Positions 1 through 8,719 of a DNA stretch of 64,000 bases are shown one piece after another. The DNA comes from JABDFW01 sp035550215. Lineage in GTDB: Bacteria; Bacteroidota; Bacteroidia; Chitinophagales; Chitinophagaceae. The notes under the pieces were generated by a model. The model worked only from the letters and a program-made list of their open reading frames with translations. It was not told the DNA's origin and did not search any database. Position 1 is the stretch's first letter, and every line of letters starts with the position of its first letter. The position numbers and the translations under genes are program-made. The stretch covers positions 62,001 to 126,000 of the forward strand of contig DASZPM010000003.1 in assembly GCA_035550215.1 (NCBI GenBank). Reading direction: 5' to 3'.

Positions 1-241
1 AAAGATAACGGGGATTTGGCAGGATTAAAAGGATGAAAACAGCCCTGGAAAGATTATTTACTTAGCTGCAGTACATTGTTGGGCTTTAATTGTGTCACTC
101 ACTTGTACGGTTTGCCCGCCATTGGGCTTTTGCCTGGACCATTATTTGGGGGATTTGCAGAAGGACGGGATAGAAAGACGCCGTTTCGAATATCCTTTCA
201 TCTAACCAATCTAACCAAATCCCGGATCAGGCATAGGTGGC
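1..241. repeat. Intergenic dispersed-repeat region with inverted arms
   Basis: No convincing gene is seen here. Two imperfect inverted arms are present: 11-38 on the plus strand and 197-223 on the minus strand. Both fit GGGATTTGG-N3-GATT-N5-GATGAAA and agree at about 20 of 28 positions. A third related unit on the plus strand lies near 148-175 (GGGGATTTGCAG, then AAGGACGGGAT). It looks like a degenerate extragenic repeat family of the kind scattered through Bacteroidota genomes. The region is downstream of the minus-strand amidohydrolase. Confidence 0.5.
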
Positions 242-1405
242 TCAAACAAGCCTTTTCAACTCATCAAGGTTTCCGTTAAAGGCGAGCACTCTCGGCTTTT
301 TGCCCTTTTCAAAACTACCCAGCAAGTTTTCCATACCAAGCGCTTGTGCCCCGTTAAGCGTGGCCCATTGCAGCATTTCTTCAACGGGTATGGCCGGGAA
401 ATGGTTACGAAGGGTTTTTATTTCGCCCAATATGCATAGCATATCATTGCTGGCAAGGCTATCTGTACCCAGCACAATGTGGCAGCTATTGTTGCGTAAC
501 ATATCAACCGGCGGCAGCCTGTTCTCAATATACAAGTTGGCATTGGGGCAAAGGCAGAAGAAAGTTTCCGGTTTTCCAGCTAGCGAACTGCGTTTTGTAA
601 AATCAATATCTTGCTGGTTTACAAACGTGTTGTGTACAAGTATAATGCGTTTGGTTTTATCAAGTTCTTTGAAATAGGTTTGCAGGCTGGTTTTGCCGGA
701 CGGCAGAAAGAAGGAAATATCAATATTAAACAGGCTAAACAATTTCCGGAAACCGCTTTCGCCGGTAAGAAAGAAACTGTTTTCTTCCGGGCTTTCCTGG
801 TTATGGATGGTAATAACATTGCCTGCGGAGTGATTGTTTATCAGGCGCATTAGCTCAGGTGAAGTGGAGTAAGGGGCATGTGGCACAATGGATTGCAGGG
901 TGTGTGGTTCGCTTTCACTGAATTGCCTCCATACCGCTTCGGCCTGCTCAAAGCGTTTTTGGGCAGCGGCAGGTACAAAGCCGGTGGCCTCAATAAAGTT
1001 GTGGTAGTGCATCCGCCCCTGGTTCTTCTGGGGCAGGGTATGGGCAGTATTGCAGATATCACCCACTGCAACTATACCATTACCCAGCATTTCCGCTTCC
1101 GCGTTTTCAATGCCCCTGTAAATAAGTTCCTCGGCAAAGCCGCGCTGCTGCATTACGGTAATTACAAAATCTGCCAACCCGGTATGTTTGGGTATAAGGC
1201 CTTTCATGTGGCTCAGCTCAAGGTGGCAGTGACAGTTGATTAGACCAGGAGAAAGAATACCGGGATGGTATAGTACATCGTCGCCCGCTTCGGAAAGGGG
1301 AATGATGGCCTCGATGGTGCCGGTTTCGGTGGTGATGAGTACTTTTCCCTCTAAAAACTGCCTGCCGTCAAAAAGTTTATCGCCTGTAAATTTTAGCCAT
1401 GCCAT
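242..1405 (-). CDS. Amidohydrolase family protein (cytosine deaminase/chlorohydrolase-like)
   Basis: Predicted metal-dependent deaminase or hydrolase of 387 residues with the amidohydrolase TIM-barrel fold. The metal-binding pattern is visible: H59-C-H61 after strand 1, His176 in PHAPYS, His201 and Glu204 in HNQE, His258 in LVHNT, and Asp315 in LGTDSLASN. This is the layout of SsnA/TrzF and aminodeoxyfutalosine deaminase enzymes that act on amino groups of purine- or pyrimidine-like substrates. A role in futalosine-type menaquinone synthesis is possible, but no mqn gene is nearby to support it. It is divergent from prfA, and its -7 box lies so close to the ATG that the mRNA may be nearly leaderless. 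The family is clear; the substrate is unknown. Confidence 0.8.
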   Translation of the reverse strand: MAWLKFTGDKLFDGRQFLEGKVLITTETGTIEAIIPLSEAGDDVLYHPGILSPGLINCHCHLELSHMKGLIPKHTGLADFVITVMQQRGFAEELIYRGIENAEAEMLGNGIVAVGDICNTAHTLPQKNQGRMHYHNFIEATGFVPAAAQKRFEQAEAVWRQFSESEPHTLQSIVPHAPYSTSPELMRLINNHSAGNVITIHNQESPEENSFFLTGESGFRKLFSLFNIDISFFLPSGKTSLQTYFKELDKTKRIILVHNTFVNQQDIDFTKRSSLAGKPETFFCLCPNANLYIENRLPPVDMLRNNSCHIVLGTDSLASNDMLCILGEIKTLRNHFPAIPVEEMLQWATLNGAQALGMENLLGSFEKGKKPRVLAFNGNLDELKRLV

Positions 1406-1409
1406 AATA

Positions 1410-1417
1410 CAAAGTTA
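1410..1417 (-). promoter_or_regulatory. -7 box of the amidohydrolase promoter
   Basis: Read on the minus strand this is TAACTTTG, a perfect match to the Bacteroidota -7 consensus TAnnTTTG. It ends 5 bases before the ATG at 1405, so the expected start of transcription falls at or next to the start codon. Confidence 0.55.
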
Positions 1418-1445
1418 ATCGCATCTTTCCTCTCTTTAAAACCCG

Positions 1446-1453
1446 TAATTTTG
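1446..1453 (+). promoter_or_regulatory. -7 box of the prfA promoter
   Basis: TAATTTTG matches TAnnTTTG perfectly. It covers the in-frame ATG at 1451, so translation of prfA must begin downstream, which supports the start at 1523. It is back to back with the divergent box at 1410-1417. Confidence 0.55.
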
Positions 1454-1522
1454 CAGCCGCTTTCAGAAACTTGTGAACCCGCGGGATTTATGACTTCTGA
1501 AACACTCAAACCAAGGAAACAG

Positions 1523-2587
1523 ATGTTAGACCAGTTAGAAGCCATAAAAGCCCGTTTTGAACAGGTAGGCGTAGCCCTTACCAACCCCGAAATAATTAAT
1601 AACCCACGGGAGTTTGGCCGCATGAGCAAGGAATACCGCGACCTGGAAAAGATTGTACAGCCCTTTGAAGAATACAAAAAGGTTGCTGCCGACTACGATT
1701 TTGCCAAAGAGGGGCTGAACAGTAATGACGAGGATATGCGTGAACTGGCCAAAATGGAATTACCGGAACTGGAAGAAAAGAAAACCGAACTGGAAAAGTA
1801 TCTTACCAAGTTATTAATACCCAAAGACCCGCAGGATGATAAAAATGCCGTTCTTGAAATAAGAGCGGGCACCGGCGGTGATGAGGCAAGCCTTTTTGCC
1901 GGCGACCTGTTAGGTATGTATCTTAAGTACGCCAACAAAAAGGGCTGGAAAACAGCTATTGTGAGCGAAAGTGAAGGTACGGTAGGCGGATATAAAGAAG
2001 TAGTGGTAGAGGTACAGGGTGAGGATGTTTACGGCACGCTGAAATTTGAAAGCGGTGTACACCGTGTACAGCGTGTGCCTGATACAGAAACACAAGGCCG
2101 TGTGCATACGTCTGCAGCTACAGTAGCCGTAATGCCGGAGGCAGAGGAAGTGGATTTTGAACTAAACCCGGCTGATGTTAAAATGGAAACAGCCCGCAGC
2201 GGCGGCGCAGGTGGACAAAATGTAAACAAGGTGGAAACCAAGGTTATGCTTACCCATATTCCTACTGGTACCGTGGTGGTTTGCCAAACGGAACGAAGCC
2301 AGTTGGGTAACCGTGAAAAGGCAATGACAATGCTGCGTACCAAATTGTATGAGGAACAGGTGCGTAAACATGAAGAAGAAATTGCCCGCCACCGTAAAAC
2401 GCTGGTGAGCACAGGTGACCGCAGTGCTAAAATTCGCACCTACAATTGGCCGCAGGGGCGTGTAACCGACCACAGGATTGGGCTTACATCATACAACCTT
2501 GATGCCGTTATTAATGGTGATATAGACGAATTTATTGAAGCCCTGCAGGTGGCAGAGAATGCTGAAAAAATGGCAAAACAAAATTAG
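1523..2587 (+). CDS. prfA: Peptide chain release factor 1
   Basis: Releases finished peptides at UAA and UAG codons. From the ATG at 1523 the protein has 354 residues, normal for RF1. The GGQ loop (GGAGGQ, about residues 227-232) enters the peptidyl-transferase centre. The PxT-type stop-codon motif (PDT, about 186-188) is followed by QGRVHTSAATVAVMPE, typical of RF1 rather than RF2. A longer frame opens at 1451, but that would begin inside the promoter box and add 24 residues absent from the family. An AAGGAA-like sequence lies just before 1523. It is followed 75 bp later by a glycosyltransferase gene on the same strand. Confidence 0.97.
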   Translation: MLDQLEAIKARFEQVGVALTNPEIINNPREFGRMSKEYRDLEKIVQPFEEYKKVAADYDFAKEGLNSNDEDMRELAKMELPELEEKKTELEKYLTKLLIPKDPQDDKNAVLEIRAGTGGDEASLFAGDLLGMYLKYANKKGWKTAIVSESEGTVGGYKEVVVEVQGEDVYGTLKFESGVHRVQRVPDTETQGRVHTSAATVAVMPEAEEVDFELNPADVKMETARSGGAGGQNVNKVETKVMLTHIPTGTVVVCQTERSQLGNREKAMTMLRTKLYEEQVRKHEEEIARHRKTLVSTGDRSAKIRTYNWPQGRVTDHRIGLTSYNLDAVINGDIDEFIEALQVAENAEKMAKQN

Positions 2588-2662
2588 TTTATTGTTTGTG
2601 GTTTATAGTTTGCAGTCAGAAACCGGTATCCTGCAACTGGTAACCGGCAACTTTTATAGCTT

Positions 2663-3781
2663 ATGCGCATAGCAGTAATTCATCACATCAGCGCTACAGA
2701 AAACGATTACGGGTTTTATGTTTCCGACCTTTTGTCGGAGTATGCTGCATGGCTGGGCTACGAGGTGCAGTTGCTGGAAGATTTTATTTTCTATGCCAAT
2801 AAAACCAAATCGCTGGCCGACAATGCAGTTATTGGCATACATGTAAAAGCCAGCAGCAGTATGGGTTTGCGCTGGTGGTACAGCGCAAAGCTGCCGTCTA
2901 TTCTCGCCCAAATAAGGGCGCATGTAGTGGTTAATCTTAACGGCGTTTACAGCAGGGCAACAAAAATTCCGCAAGTACTTGCCTTTTCAGATGTTACATT
3001 TTTAGGCGAAGGGGAAAAAAATAAATCAACGTGGCAAAGGCTGGTAGCAAAAAACCTGGCGGCATATGCAGGTGGCGCTGCTACTATTTTTACTTACTCT
3101 AAACATGCTGCCGGCGCGATAGAAAAAAAGGCTGCAAAAGCGCCGCACATAATTCCTTTTTGTGCAGGTAAAGATTATAAGGTTTGGGAGTGGCATGAAA
3201 AAGTATTGACAAAATCGGAGTTTACTGAAGGCAAGGAGTATTTTATTTGTGTGCTGGATGATGAGAATGCTGGATTGTGGCTTACCCTGCTTAAATCATT
3301 CTCAAGGTTTAAAAAATGGCAACAGAGCACCATGCAGCTTATTTTACTGCCAAAACATGAAATTGTACCGCTGAAGATTGTTGACAAAATGGCTACATAC
3401 AAATACAGGGATGATGTACAGATGCTTGACAACCTTTCAGAAAAAGAAAAGGCTTCCCTGTTTGGCTGTGCCTACGCTGTAATACATGTACCTGCCAACG
3501 ATGCAGACCTGCTGCCTGTGGTTGAGGCGCTGGCATGCGCTACACCTGTTATTGTTACGAAAGCACGCAGCGAGAGCCTGGAAGAATATGGTAAGGATAC
3601 CAGCATAACCCTTGAAAAACCGGAGGCTGAAGCATTGGGTGATGCCGTTATCAACATATTTAAAAACGAAGAACAGAAAACAAAAATGGCAGAAAACGCT
3701 AAAGCACAGGCTGCCGAAATTAAACGCGATGATATTGCAAAATTGCTTTGGGAAATAATTGAAACCGCTGCAAAGGGCTAA
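2663..3781 (+). CDS. Glycosyltransferase, family 4-like (GT-B fold)
   Basis: Predicted cytoplasmic GT-B glycosyltransferase of 372 residues. The C-terminal half has the group-1 pattern: a Rossmann-like region, then LPVVEALACATPVIVT at about residues 284-300, where the Glu of the E-x7-E nucleotide-sugar motif sits. The N-terminal half is divergent and begins MRIAVIHHIS. There is no signal peptide or membrane helix. Donor and acceptor cannot be told from the sequence and no polysaccharide cluster surrounds it. It lies between prfA and gldC on the same strand. Confidence 0.75.
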   Translation: MRIAVIHHISATENDYGFYVSDLLSEYAAWLGYEVQLLEDFIFYANKTKSLADNAVIGIHVKASSSMGLRWWYSAKLPSILAQIRAHVVVNLNGVYSRATKIPQVLAFSDVTFLGEGEKNKSTWQRLVAKNLAAYAGGAATIFTYSKHAAGAIEKKAAKAPHIIPFCAGKDYKVWEWHEKVLTKSEFTEGKEYFICVLDDENAGLWLTLLKSFSRFKKWQQSTMQLILLPKHEIVPLKIVDKMATYKYRDDVQMLDNLSEKEKASLFGCAYAVIHVPANDADLLPVVEALACATPVIVTKARSESLEEYGKDTSITLEKPEAEALGDAVINIFKNEEQKTKMAENAKAQAAEIKRDDIAKLLWEIIETAAKG

Positions 3782-3842
3782 AGTTACCAGGCCCGGTGCA
3801 TCTGCTTCTTTCCGCTTATTTTTGATATATATTTCAACTTGT

Positions 3843-4181
3843 ATGGATAAATCGACAATAACGATAGACGTTCATTTAGATAAGGACAAAATACCGCAGC
3901 AGCTAACCTGGCAGGCAAACCCCGCAGACGAAGCGCAAAACGCCAAGGCAATGCTTGTGGCATTTTGGGATGGGGCGGAAAAAACCGCGTTGCATATTGA
4001 CCTTTGGACAAAAGACATGATGGTAGATGAGATGGCTGATTTCTACTATCAAACATTAATGGGTATGGCAGACACGTTTGACCGCGCTACGCACAATCAT
4101 GAACTTGTAAATGACATGAAGGCATTTGCCAAAGAGTTTTTTCATAAATTCAGGCAACAGCAATTAACGGACAATAAATAG
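3843..4181 (+). CDS. gldC: Gliding motility protein GldC
   Basis: Small cytoplasmic protein of 112 residues that matches GldC, an accessory protein of Bacteroidota gliding motility. The family's characteristic run is present (LDKDKIPQQLTW near the N-terminus, then IDLWTKDMMVDEM and LMGMADTF). I take the ATG at 3843 (MDKSTI) because it gives the usual length; the open frame extends upstream to 3759 but would overlap the preceding gene. GldC is not essential for gliding in Flavobacterium johnsoniae but improves it. The other gld genes here, gldE and gldD, lie 43 kb away. Confidence 0.88.
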   Translation: MDKSTITIDVHLDKDKIPQQLTWQANPADEAQNAKAMLVAFWDGAEKTALHIDLWTKDMMVDEMADFYYQTLMGMADTFDRATHNHELVNDMKAFAKEFFHKFRQQQLTDNK

Positions 4182-4284
4182 GGCGGGCTTAATAGCAGCG
4201 CTGTTTCGTATATTCGTTTCATTAAATAATTTATTATATATCGCCGGTAATCAAAAATCTATTAATCAATATAACTCTTGCAAT

Positions 4285-4737
4285 ATGAATTTAGAAGGTA
4301 AAGTAATGGAGCAGATGAAAGACGCTATGAAGAGCAAGAACGAAGCTGCCTTGCGCAGCCTGCGGGCAATAAAGGCTGAGATAATAAAAGCCAAAACAGA
4401 ACCCGGCGCTAATGGCGAAATTTCCGCGGACACCGAACTGAAAATGCTGCAGAAAATGGTAAAGCAACGCAAAGATTCGCTGGATATTTACCAAAAACAA
4501 AACAGGACAGACCTTGCACAAAAGGAAATTGAAGAAATAGAAGTTATAGAAAAGTTTTTGCCCAAACAGCTTACGGAAGCCGAACTAAGGGCGGAAGTGG
4601 CAAAGATCATTGCAGAAACAGGTGCTTCGTCTCCCGCAGATATGGGCAAAGTAATGGGTGTTGCTTCAAAAAAGCTGGCCGGCCTTGCTGAAGGCAAGGC
4701 AATATCAGGCACTGTAAAAGAAATGCTGGCAAAATAA
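4285..4737 (+). CDS. GatB/YqeY domain-containing protein
   Basis: A 150-residue all-helical protein of the YqeY family, related to the C-terminal tRNA-binding tail domain of the GatB amidotransferase subunit. Typical segments are EGKVMEQMKDAMKSKN at the N-terminus, LRSLRAIKAEI, VEKFLPKQLTEAEL-like text in the middle and GKVMGVASKKLAG near the end. The free-standing family has no settled function, although a tRNA or amidotransferase link is usually assumed. It stands between gldC and cvpA on the same strand. Confidence 0.9.
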   Translation: MNLEGKVMEQMKDAMKSKNEAALRSLRAIKAEIIKAKTEPGANGEISADTELKMLQKMVKQRKDSLDIYQKQNRTDLAQKEIEEIEVIEKFLPKQLTEAELRAEVAKIIAETGASSPADMGKVMGVASKKLAGLAEGKAISGTVKEMLAK

Positions 4738-4898
4738 CATTAAGAGTTAAGGCGCAGGGCCTGGCTAACAGCTTTCTGCAAATTGCGGCCAAAGCACAAT
4801 CTTTCAATTGTAAATACCGTTTATAAGCCCGGGAAGGGAGAGATTCATGGGGGCAAGGATAAACACGTATAGCATTCTTAGCAAACGCTTACTATATC

Positions 4899-5432
4899 AT
4901 GGTAATAGATATTATCCTCCTTGTTTTGCTTGCTATAGCCTGTTTTAAAGGGTATAGCAGGGGACTTATTGTTGCCATATTTTCATTTCTCGCCGTTATT
5001 ATCGGTCTTGCGGCAGCCATGAAATTTTCAGTGGTGGTTAGCGGTTGGCTGCAAAACAGCACGCATATCAGCAAGCAGTGGCTGCCATTTATTTCTTTCC
5101 TTGTAGTAATGATAGCGGTAGTTATACTGGTAAGGCTCGTTGCCAATATGTTACAAAAAAGTGTTGAGTTTGTAATGCTGGGCTGGGTTAACCGGCTTGG
5201 CGGCATTGTTTTTTACGTAGTAATATATGTTACTGTGTACAGCATAGTACTTTTTTATGGCGCCAAAATGAACATTATTAAACCTGGGGCATTACAATCG
5301 TCCCAAACATACGCTATTATTGAACCTATCGGGCCCAGAGCTGTTAATATTCTTGGTACACTTATCCCGGTGTTTAAAGACATGTTTACCGACCTGGAAA
5401 CCTTTTTTGGCTCGCTGGTTAACGGCCATTAA
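4899..5432 (+). CDS. CvpA family membrane protein
   Basis: Inner-membrane protein of 177 residues with four predicted hydrophobic helices (about 3-20, 25-45, 63-85 and 100-122) and the family start VIDIILLVLLAIACFKGYSRG. CvpA is needed for colicin V production in E. coli and for envelope stress tolerance in several bacteria; its molecular action is unknown. After the stop is a short ATAAGC-aag-GCTTAT hairpin that lacks a clear T run. Confidence 0.88.
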   Translation: MVIDIILLVLLAIACFKGYSRGLIVAIFSFLAVIIGLAAAMKFSVVVSGWLQNSTHISKQWLPFISFLVVMIAVVILVRLVANMLQKSVEFVMLGWVNRLGGIVFYVVIYVTVYSIVLFYGAKMNIIKPGALQSSQTYAIIEPIGPRAVNILGTLIPVFKDMFTDLETFFGSLVNGH

Positions 5433-5522
5433 ATAAGCAAGGCTTATAGTATGTTCATCATAAAATAACCCTCCATAGCAGTTTTCAAACAGTTTAACAG
5501 GCTTTTTTAACCGGAAAAAAGG

Positions 5523-5530
5523 TAAATTTG
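5523..5530 (+). promoter_or_regulatory. -7 box upstream of the alpha/beta hydrolase leader
   Basis: TAAATTTG is a perfect TAnnTTTG box. The predicted start of transcription near 5536 would give a leader of about 108 nt before the ATG at 5644, long enough to hold the terminator-like hairpin at 5580-5630. Confidence 0.6.
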
Positions 5531-5579
5531 CATTTATCCTTGTGTAAGTTTATTCATCCTTCTAAACAATAAGGTTTTT

Positions 5580-5630
5580 TCGTTTCATTTACGTTTATTT
5601 GTAACAGGTAAATGCAGAAACGATTTTTTT
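5580..5630 (+). promoter_or_regulatory. Attenuator-like hairpin in the 5' leader
   Basis: Left arm TCGTTTC+ATTTAC (5580-5592) pairs with GTAAAT+gca+GAAACGA (5608-5623): 13 base pairs with one 3-nt bulge. Seven Ts (5624-5630) follow at once. This is the form of an intrinsic terminator, yet it lies between the promoter box and the ATG at 5644 with AAGGAAAG just after it. A weaker hairpin upstream (CCTT 5538-5541 with AAGG 5571-5574, then six Ts) may be part of the switch. Confidence 0.6.
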
Positions 5631-5643
5631 AAGGAAAGTAACA

Positions 5644-6423
5644 ATGGATTATACAATAAAACAAACTGATAAGTTCAGGTATATTGAGGAAGGTGAAGGG
5701 GAACCCCTGATGCTGCTGCACGGATTGTTTGGAGCATTGAGCAATTTTAAAGACCTGATTGAATATTTCCGTACCGGGTACAAAGTTATTGTTCCCATGC
5801 TGCCCTTATTTGACCTTGATATTTTTCATACAACAGTAGGCGGGCTGGAAAAGCATGTACAAAAATTTATTGAACTGAAAGGGTATAACAATATCCACCT
5901 GCTGGGTAATTCACTGGGCGGCCATGTGGCCTTAGTACATATTCTTAAACACCCTGAACACATAAAGTCGCTTATTTTAACCGGAAGTTCCGGGCTGTTT
6001 GAAAACGGTATGGGTGACAGCTACCCTAAAAGGGGTGATTATGAGTATATTAAGAAGAAAACCGAGGTTACCTTTTACGACCCTGCCATGGCTACCAAGG
6101 AACTGGTAGATGAAGTGTACTCAATAACAAATAACAGGCTTACAGTAATTAAAATAATAGCTTTAGCAAAAAGCGCCATCCGCAACAACCTTAATGAAGA
6201 ACTAAGCCAAATAAAGCAGCCCACGCTGCTTATTTGGGGAAATAACGATATAATTACTCCACCATTTGTTGCCAAGGAGTTTAACAAGCTTATTCCAAAC
6301 AGCGAATTGTACTTCATTGACAAATGTGGCCATGCGCCAATGATGGAAGTGCCATCTGAATTCAACCGGATACTCGAACAATTTTTATCCAGGCTTAAAC
6401 AACCTGTTGCAGCGATAGTCTGA
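5644..6423 (+). CDS. Alpha/beta hydrolase
   Basis: Cytoplasmic alpha/beta-hydrolase-fold protein of 259 residues with the full catalytic set: oxyanion HG at about 26-27 (LLHGLFG), nucleophile Ser90 in GNSLGG, acid Asp in WGNNDIITPP (about 200) and His in CGHAPMMEVP (about 230). The substrate cannot be told; relatives include carboxylesterases and C-C bond hydrolases. Its leader carries a likely attenuator. The CBS gene follows after 34 bp and is probably cotranscribed. Confidence 0.88.
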   Translation: MDYTIKQTDKFRYIEEGEGEPLMLLHGLFGALSNFKDLIEYFRTGYKVIVPMLPLFDLDIFHTTVGGLEKHVQKFIELKGYNNIHLLGNSLGGHVALVHILKHPEHIKSLILTGSSGLFENGMGDSYPKRGDYEYIKKKTEVTFYDPAMATKELVDEVYSITNNRLTVIKIIALAKSAIRNNLNEELSQIKQPTLLIWGNNDIITPPFVAKEFNKLIPNSELYFIDKCGHAPMMEVPSEFNRILEQFLSRLKQPVAAIV

Positions 6424-6457
6424 TATTTAATGTCATACTATTGCGGGGGCTGAAAAT

Positions 6458-7120
6458 ATGTTAGTATCGCAAATTATAGAAACGAATTTTCCGCAGCTTC
6501 AATTTAACGACAAAGTATCTTTTGCCCTTTTATTGATGGATGATTACAATGTTGACCACCTTGCCGTTATACATGACGACAGGTTTGCCGGCATTGTAAG
6601 CAAGGATATTTTGCTGGAGGCAGATGAAGATAACGCGGTGTCAGCACTACAGGAACAGTTTTTACAGGCTTGTGTTTTGGCGCACGAGCATTTTCTCGCC
6701 GCTGTCAGGCTGGCGTCTGAATCCGGAGATATTACCCTTATTCCGGTTGTTAATGAAAGCAAGGAGCTGCTGGGGGTTATTACTACCAAAAAACTTATAC
6801 ACGCAACCGCCATTTTTAACGCTGTTGAAGAGCCCGGCGCTATAATAGTGCTGGAAATGGACAAACGTAACTTGTCTTATGGCGAATTAAGCCGCCTTAT
6901 AGAAACGAATGATGCCTATATAACGCAGCTAAACACCTATACCGAAACTTCAACAGGCTTATTACAGGTTACCATTAAGGTTAATAAGATTGAAATATCT
7001 GATATTATTGCTACCCTGCAGCGCTACGACTATAATATCCGGTATTATTTTGGGGAAGAATTGTATGAAAATGAATTGAAAGAGAACCTTGATTTATTAA
7101 TGACCTACCTGAACATTTAA
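6458..7120 (+). CDS. CBS domain-containing protein
   Basis: A 220-residue soluble protein. The first 120 or so residues form a tandem CBS pair (segments DDRFAGIVSKDIL and ESKELLGVITTKKLI), a module that usually binds adenine nucleotides. Residues from about 125 on look like an ACT-type fold (IIVLEMDKRNLSYGELSRLI, then TYTETSTGLLQVTIKVN). In other Bacteroidota a CBS protein commonly stands next to NAD kinase and BamA-family genes, as here. The ligand is unknown. Confidence 0.85.
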   Translation: MLVSQIIETNFPQLQFNDKVSFALLLMDDYNVDHLAVIHDDRFAGIVSKDILLEADEDNAVSALQEQFLQACVLAHEHFLAAVRLASESGDITLIPVVNESKELLGVITTKKLIHATAIFNAVEEPGAIIVLEMDKRNLSYGELSRLIETNDAYITQLNTYTETSTGLLQVTIKVNKIEISDIIATLQRYDYNIRYYFGEELYENELKENLDLLMTYLNI

Positions 7121-7170
7121 TGTTTTTTCACGTTATTTCATACGTTTGTTAAAATTATACGTATAAAATA

Positions 7171-7197
7171 AAAAAGGCCTGCAAAAGCCTATTTTTA
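7171..7197 (+). terminator. Probable terminator after the CBS gene
   Basis: AAAAAGGC (7171-7178) and GCCTATTTTT (7187-7196) form a short GC stem with flanking A and T runs, between the CBS gene and the outer-membrane protein gene. The GC part is only 4 bp, so strength is uncertain. Confidence 0.45.
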
Positions 7198-7225
7198 CTA
7201 TTCACCAGTCCAACTGTAACACGTA

Positions 7226-8665
7226 ATGAAATTTTTTCACAGGCAGCTGATGCTATGGATATGTTGTGCTATGTGCTTGTGCAGCGCTGCCCAAACCGAT
7301 ACAGTTGCGGCCCGCAGTTCGCCTCAAAATGCATTTGATACTTCGGTAAGTTCTCCTTTGCTGCTTATAGCAGATATTGCTATATCGGGCAACAAAAAAA
7401 CAAAACCATATATAATTGAACGGGAAATACCCTTTAAACAGGGCGATTACATCCTGAAAAAAGACCTTGAGGCTAAGCTTATTCTTGCAAAGGAGCAAAT
7501 AATAAATACAAGCCTTTTTGTGTATGTAGATGTGTACGTGGTTAGCCAGGCCGGTGAACTGGTATTTATAAAGGTTGACGTTAAGGAGAGGTGGTATCTT
7601 TTCCCCTTACCATACTTTAAGCTTGTTGACAGGAATTTTAACCAGTGGTGGGTAAAAGAAAACCACAGCCTTAAAAGGGTTAATTACGGGTTGAAGTTTA
7701 TGCAAAACAACGTAACAGGCAGAAATGATATGCTGAATATATTTTTAATATCGGGGTATAACCACGAGGTTGACCTTAGGTATATTCAGCCTTTTGCCGA
7801 CCGGGCGTTAAAAAGCGGTTTTGATGTAGGGTTCCTTTACCAGCAGCAGCATGAAATGAACTACGGGACGTCGTTAAGCAAACAGGTATTTTATAAGGAA
7901 AACGACAATTATACCAGGAAGACTATACGCGCTGAGGCGGCATATTTATACAGGCCTGCTGTTAAAACAAGGCACACTTTCCGGGTAGCATATGTGCACG
8001 AGGAAATTGCTGACAGCGCAGAAAAACTCAATCCCAACTATTTTAATTATGGTGCAAAAAAAATGTCTTTTCCCGAGGTTTCATATACCATGCAGTATTT
8101 TGGTGTAGATAATATTGCCTACCCGCTGAACGGTTTTACCGCAGATTTCTCGCTGCTGCAAAGGGGCTTTAATAAAAAAATGGAAATGACGCAGTTGGAA
8201 GCCCATGCTTCTTTCAGCCACCCCTTTATTGGTAACACAAACCTGCAATTACAGGCGGCCGGCATTATAAGGGCGCCCTTTGACCAGCCATATTATAACC
8301 AGCAGTTGTTTGGTTATGGGGACGTTTTCCTCAGGGGGCTGGAATATTACGTGGTAGATGGTGTTGCCGGTGTTTTAGGGCGCGCCACCGAGCGAAAACA
8401 GTTGTTTACGGTAGTGCTGAAACCGAAATATAAAACCAAAGAGTACGCACCTATACCATTCAGGTTTTACCTGAAAGCTTTTGGTGACATTGGTTATGGT
8501 TATAGTACTAACTCGGGCAACAGCCTGTTAAACAATAAGCTAATGCATACCTGGGGGTTTGGAATGGATATTGTTTCCCTGTACGATGCGGTTTTTAAAT
8601 TTGAATACAGCTTTAACCAATTTGGTGAAAGCGGATTATTTTTTCATGTGCAAGCCGACTTTTAA
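7226..8665 (+). CDS. BamA/TamA family outer membrane protein
   Basis: Outer-membrane protein of 479 residues with a signal peptide (1-22, ending CSAAQ), one POTRA-like domain (about 45-120: ADIAISGNKKTKPYIIERE, VDVYVVSQAGELVFIKVDVKERW) and a C-terminal 16-strand-type barrel. It ends in VQADF, with the terminal Phe expected of Omp85 substrates. At under 500 residues with a single POTRA it is too short for BamA itself (about 800 or more) and resembles short TamA/TamL-type members. Its client is unknown. It is followed directly by nadK. Confidence 0.82.
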   Translation: MKFFHRQLMLWICCAMCLCSAAQTDTVAARSSPQNAFDTSVSSPLLLIADIAISGNKKTKPYIIEREIPFKQGDYILKKDLEAKLILAKEQIINTSLFVYVDVYVVSQAGELVFIKVDVKERWYLFPLPYFKLVDRNFNQWWVKENHSLKRVNYGLKFMQNNVTGRNDMLNIFLISGYNHEVDLRYIQPFADRALKSGFDVGFLYQQQHEMNYGTSLSKQVFYKENDNYTRKTIRAEAAYLYRPAVKTRHTFRVAYVHEEIADSAEKLNPNYFNYGAKKMSFPEVSYTMQYFGVDNIAYPLNGFTADFSLLQRGFNKKMEMTQLEAHASFSHPFIGNTNLQLQAAGIIRAPFDQPYYNQQLFGYGDVFLRGLEYYVVDGVAGVLGRATERKQLFTVVLKPKYKTKEYAPIPFRFYLKAFGDIGYGYSTNSGNSLLNNKLMHTWGFGMDIVSLYDAVFKFEYSFNQFGESGLFFHVQADF

Positions 8666-8719
8666 TTTATCTTGCTATAGTAGTTTACGCTACCCAAATA
8701 TATTAATAAGAAACCTTAC

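Noticed and set aside
76..279. Open frame of 67 codons in the first 280 bases
   Set aside because: It runs through the repeat arms and into the amidohydrolase gene; composition is not protein-like.
237..1243. Several plus-strand open frames opposite the amidohydrolase
   Set aside because: They are antisense to a gene with clear catalytic motifs and show no family resemblance.
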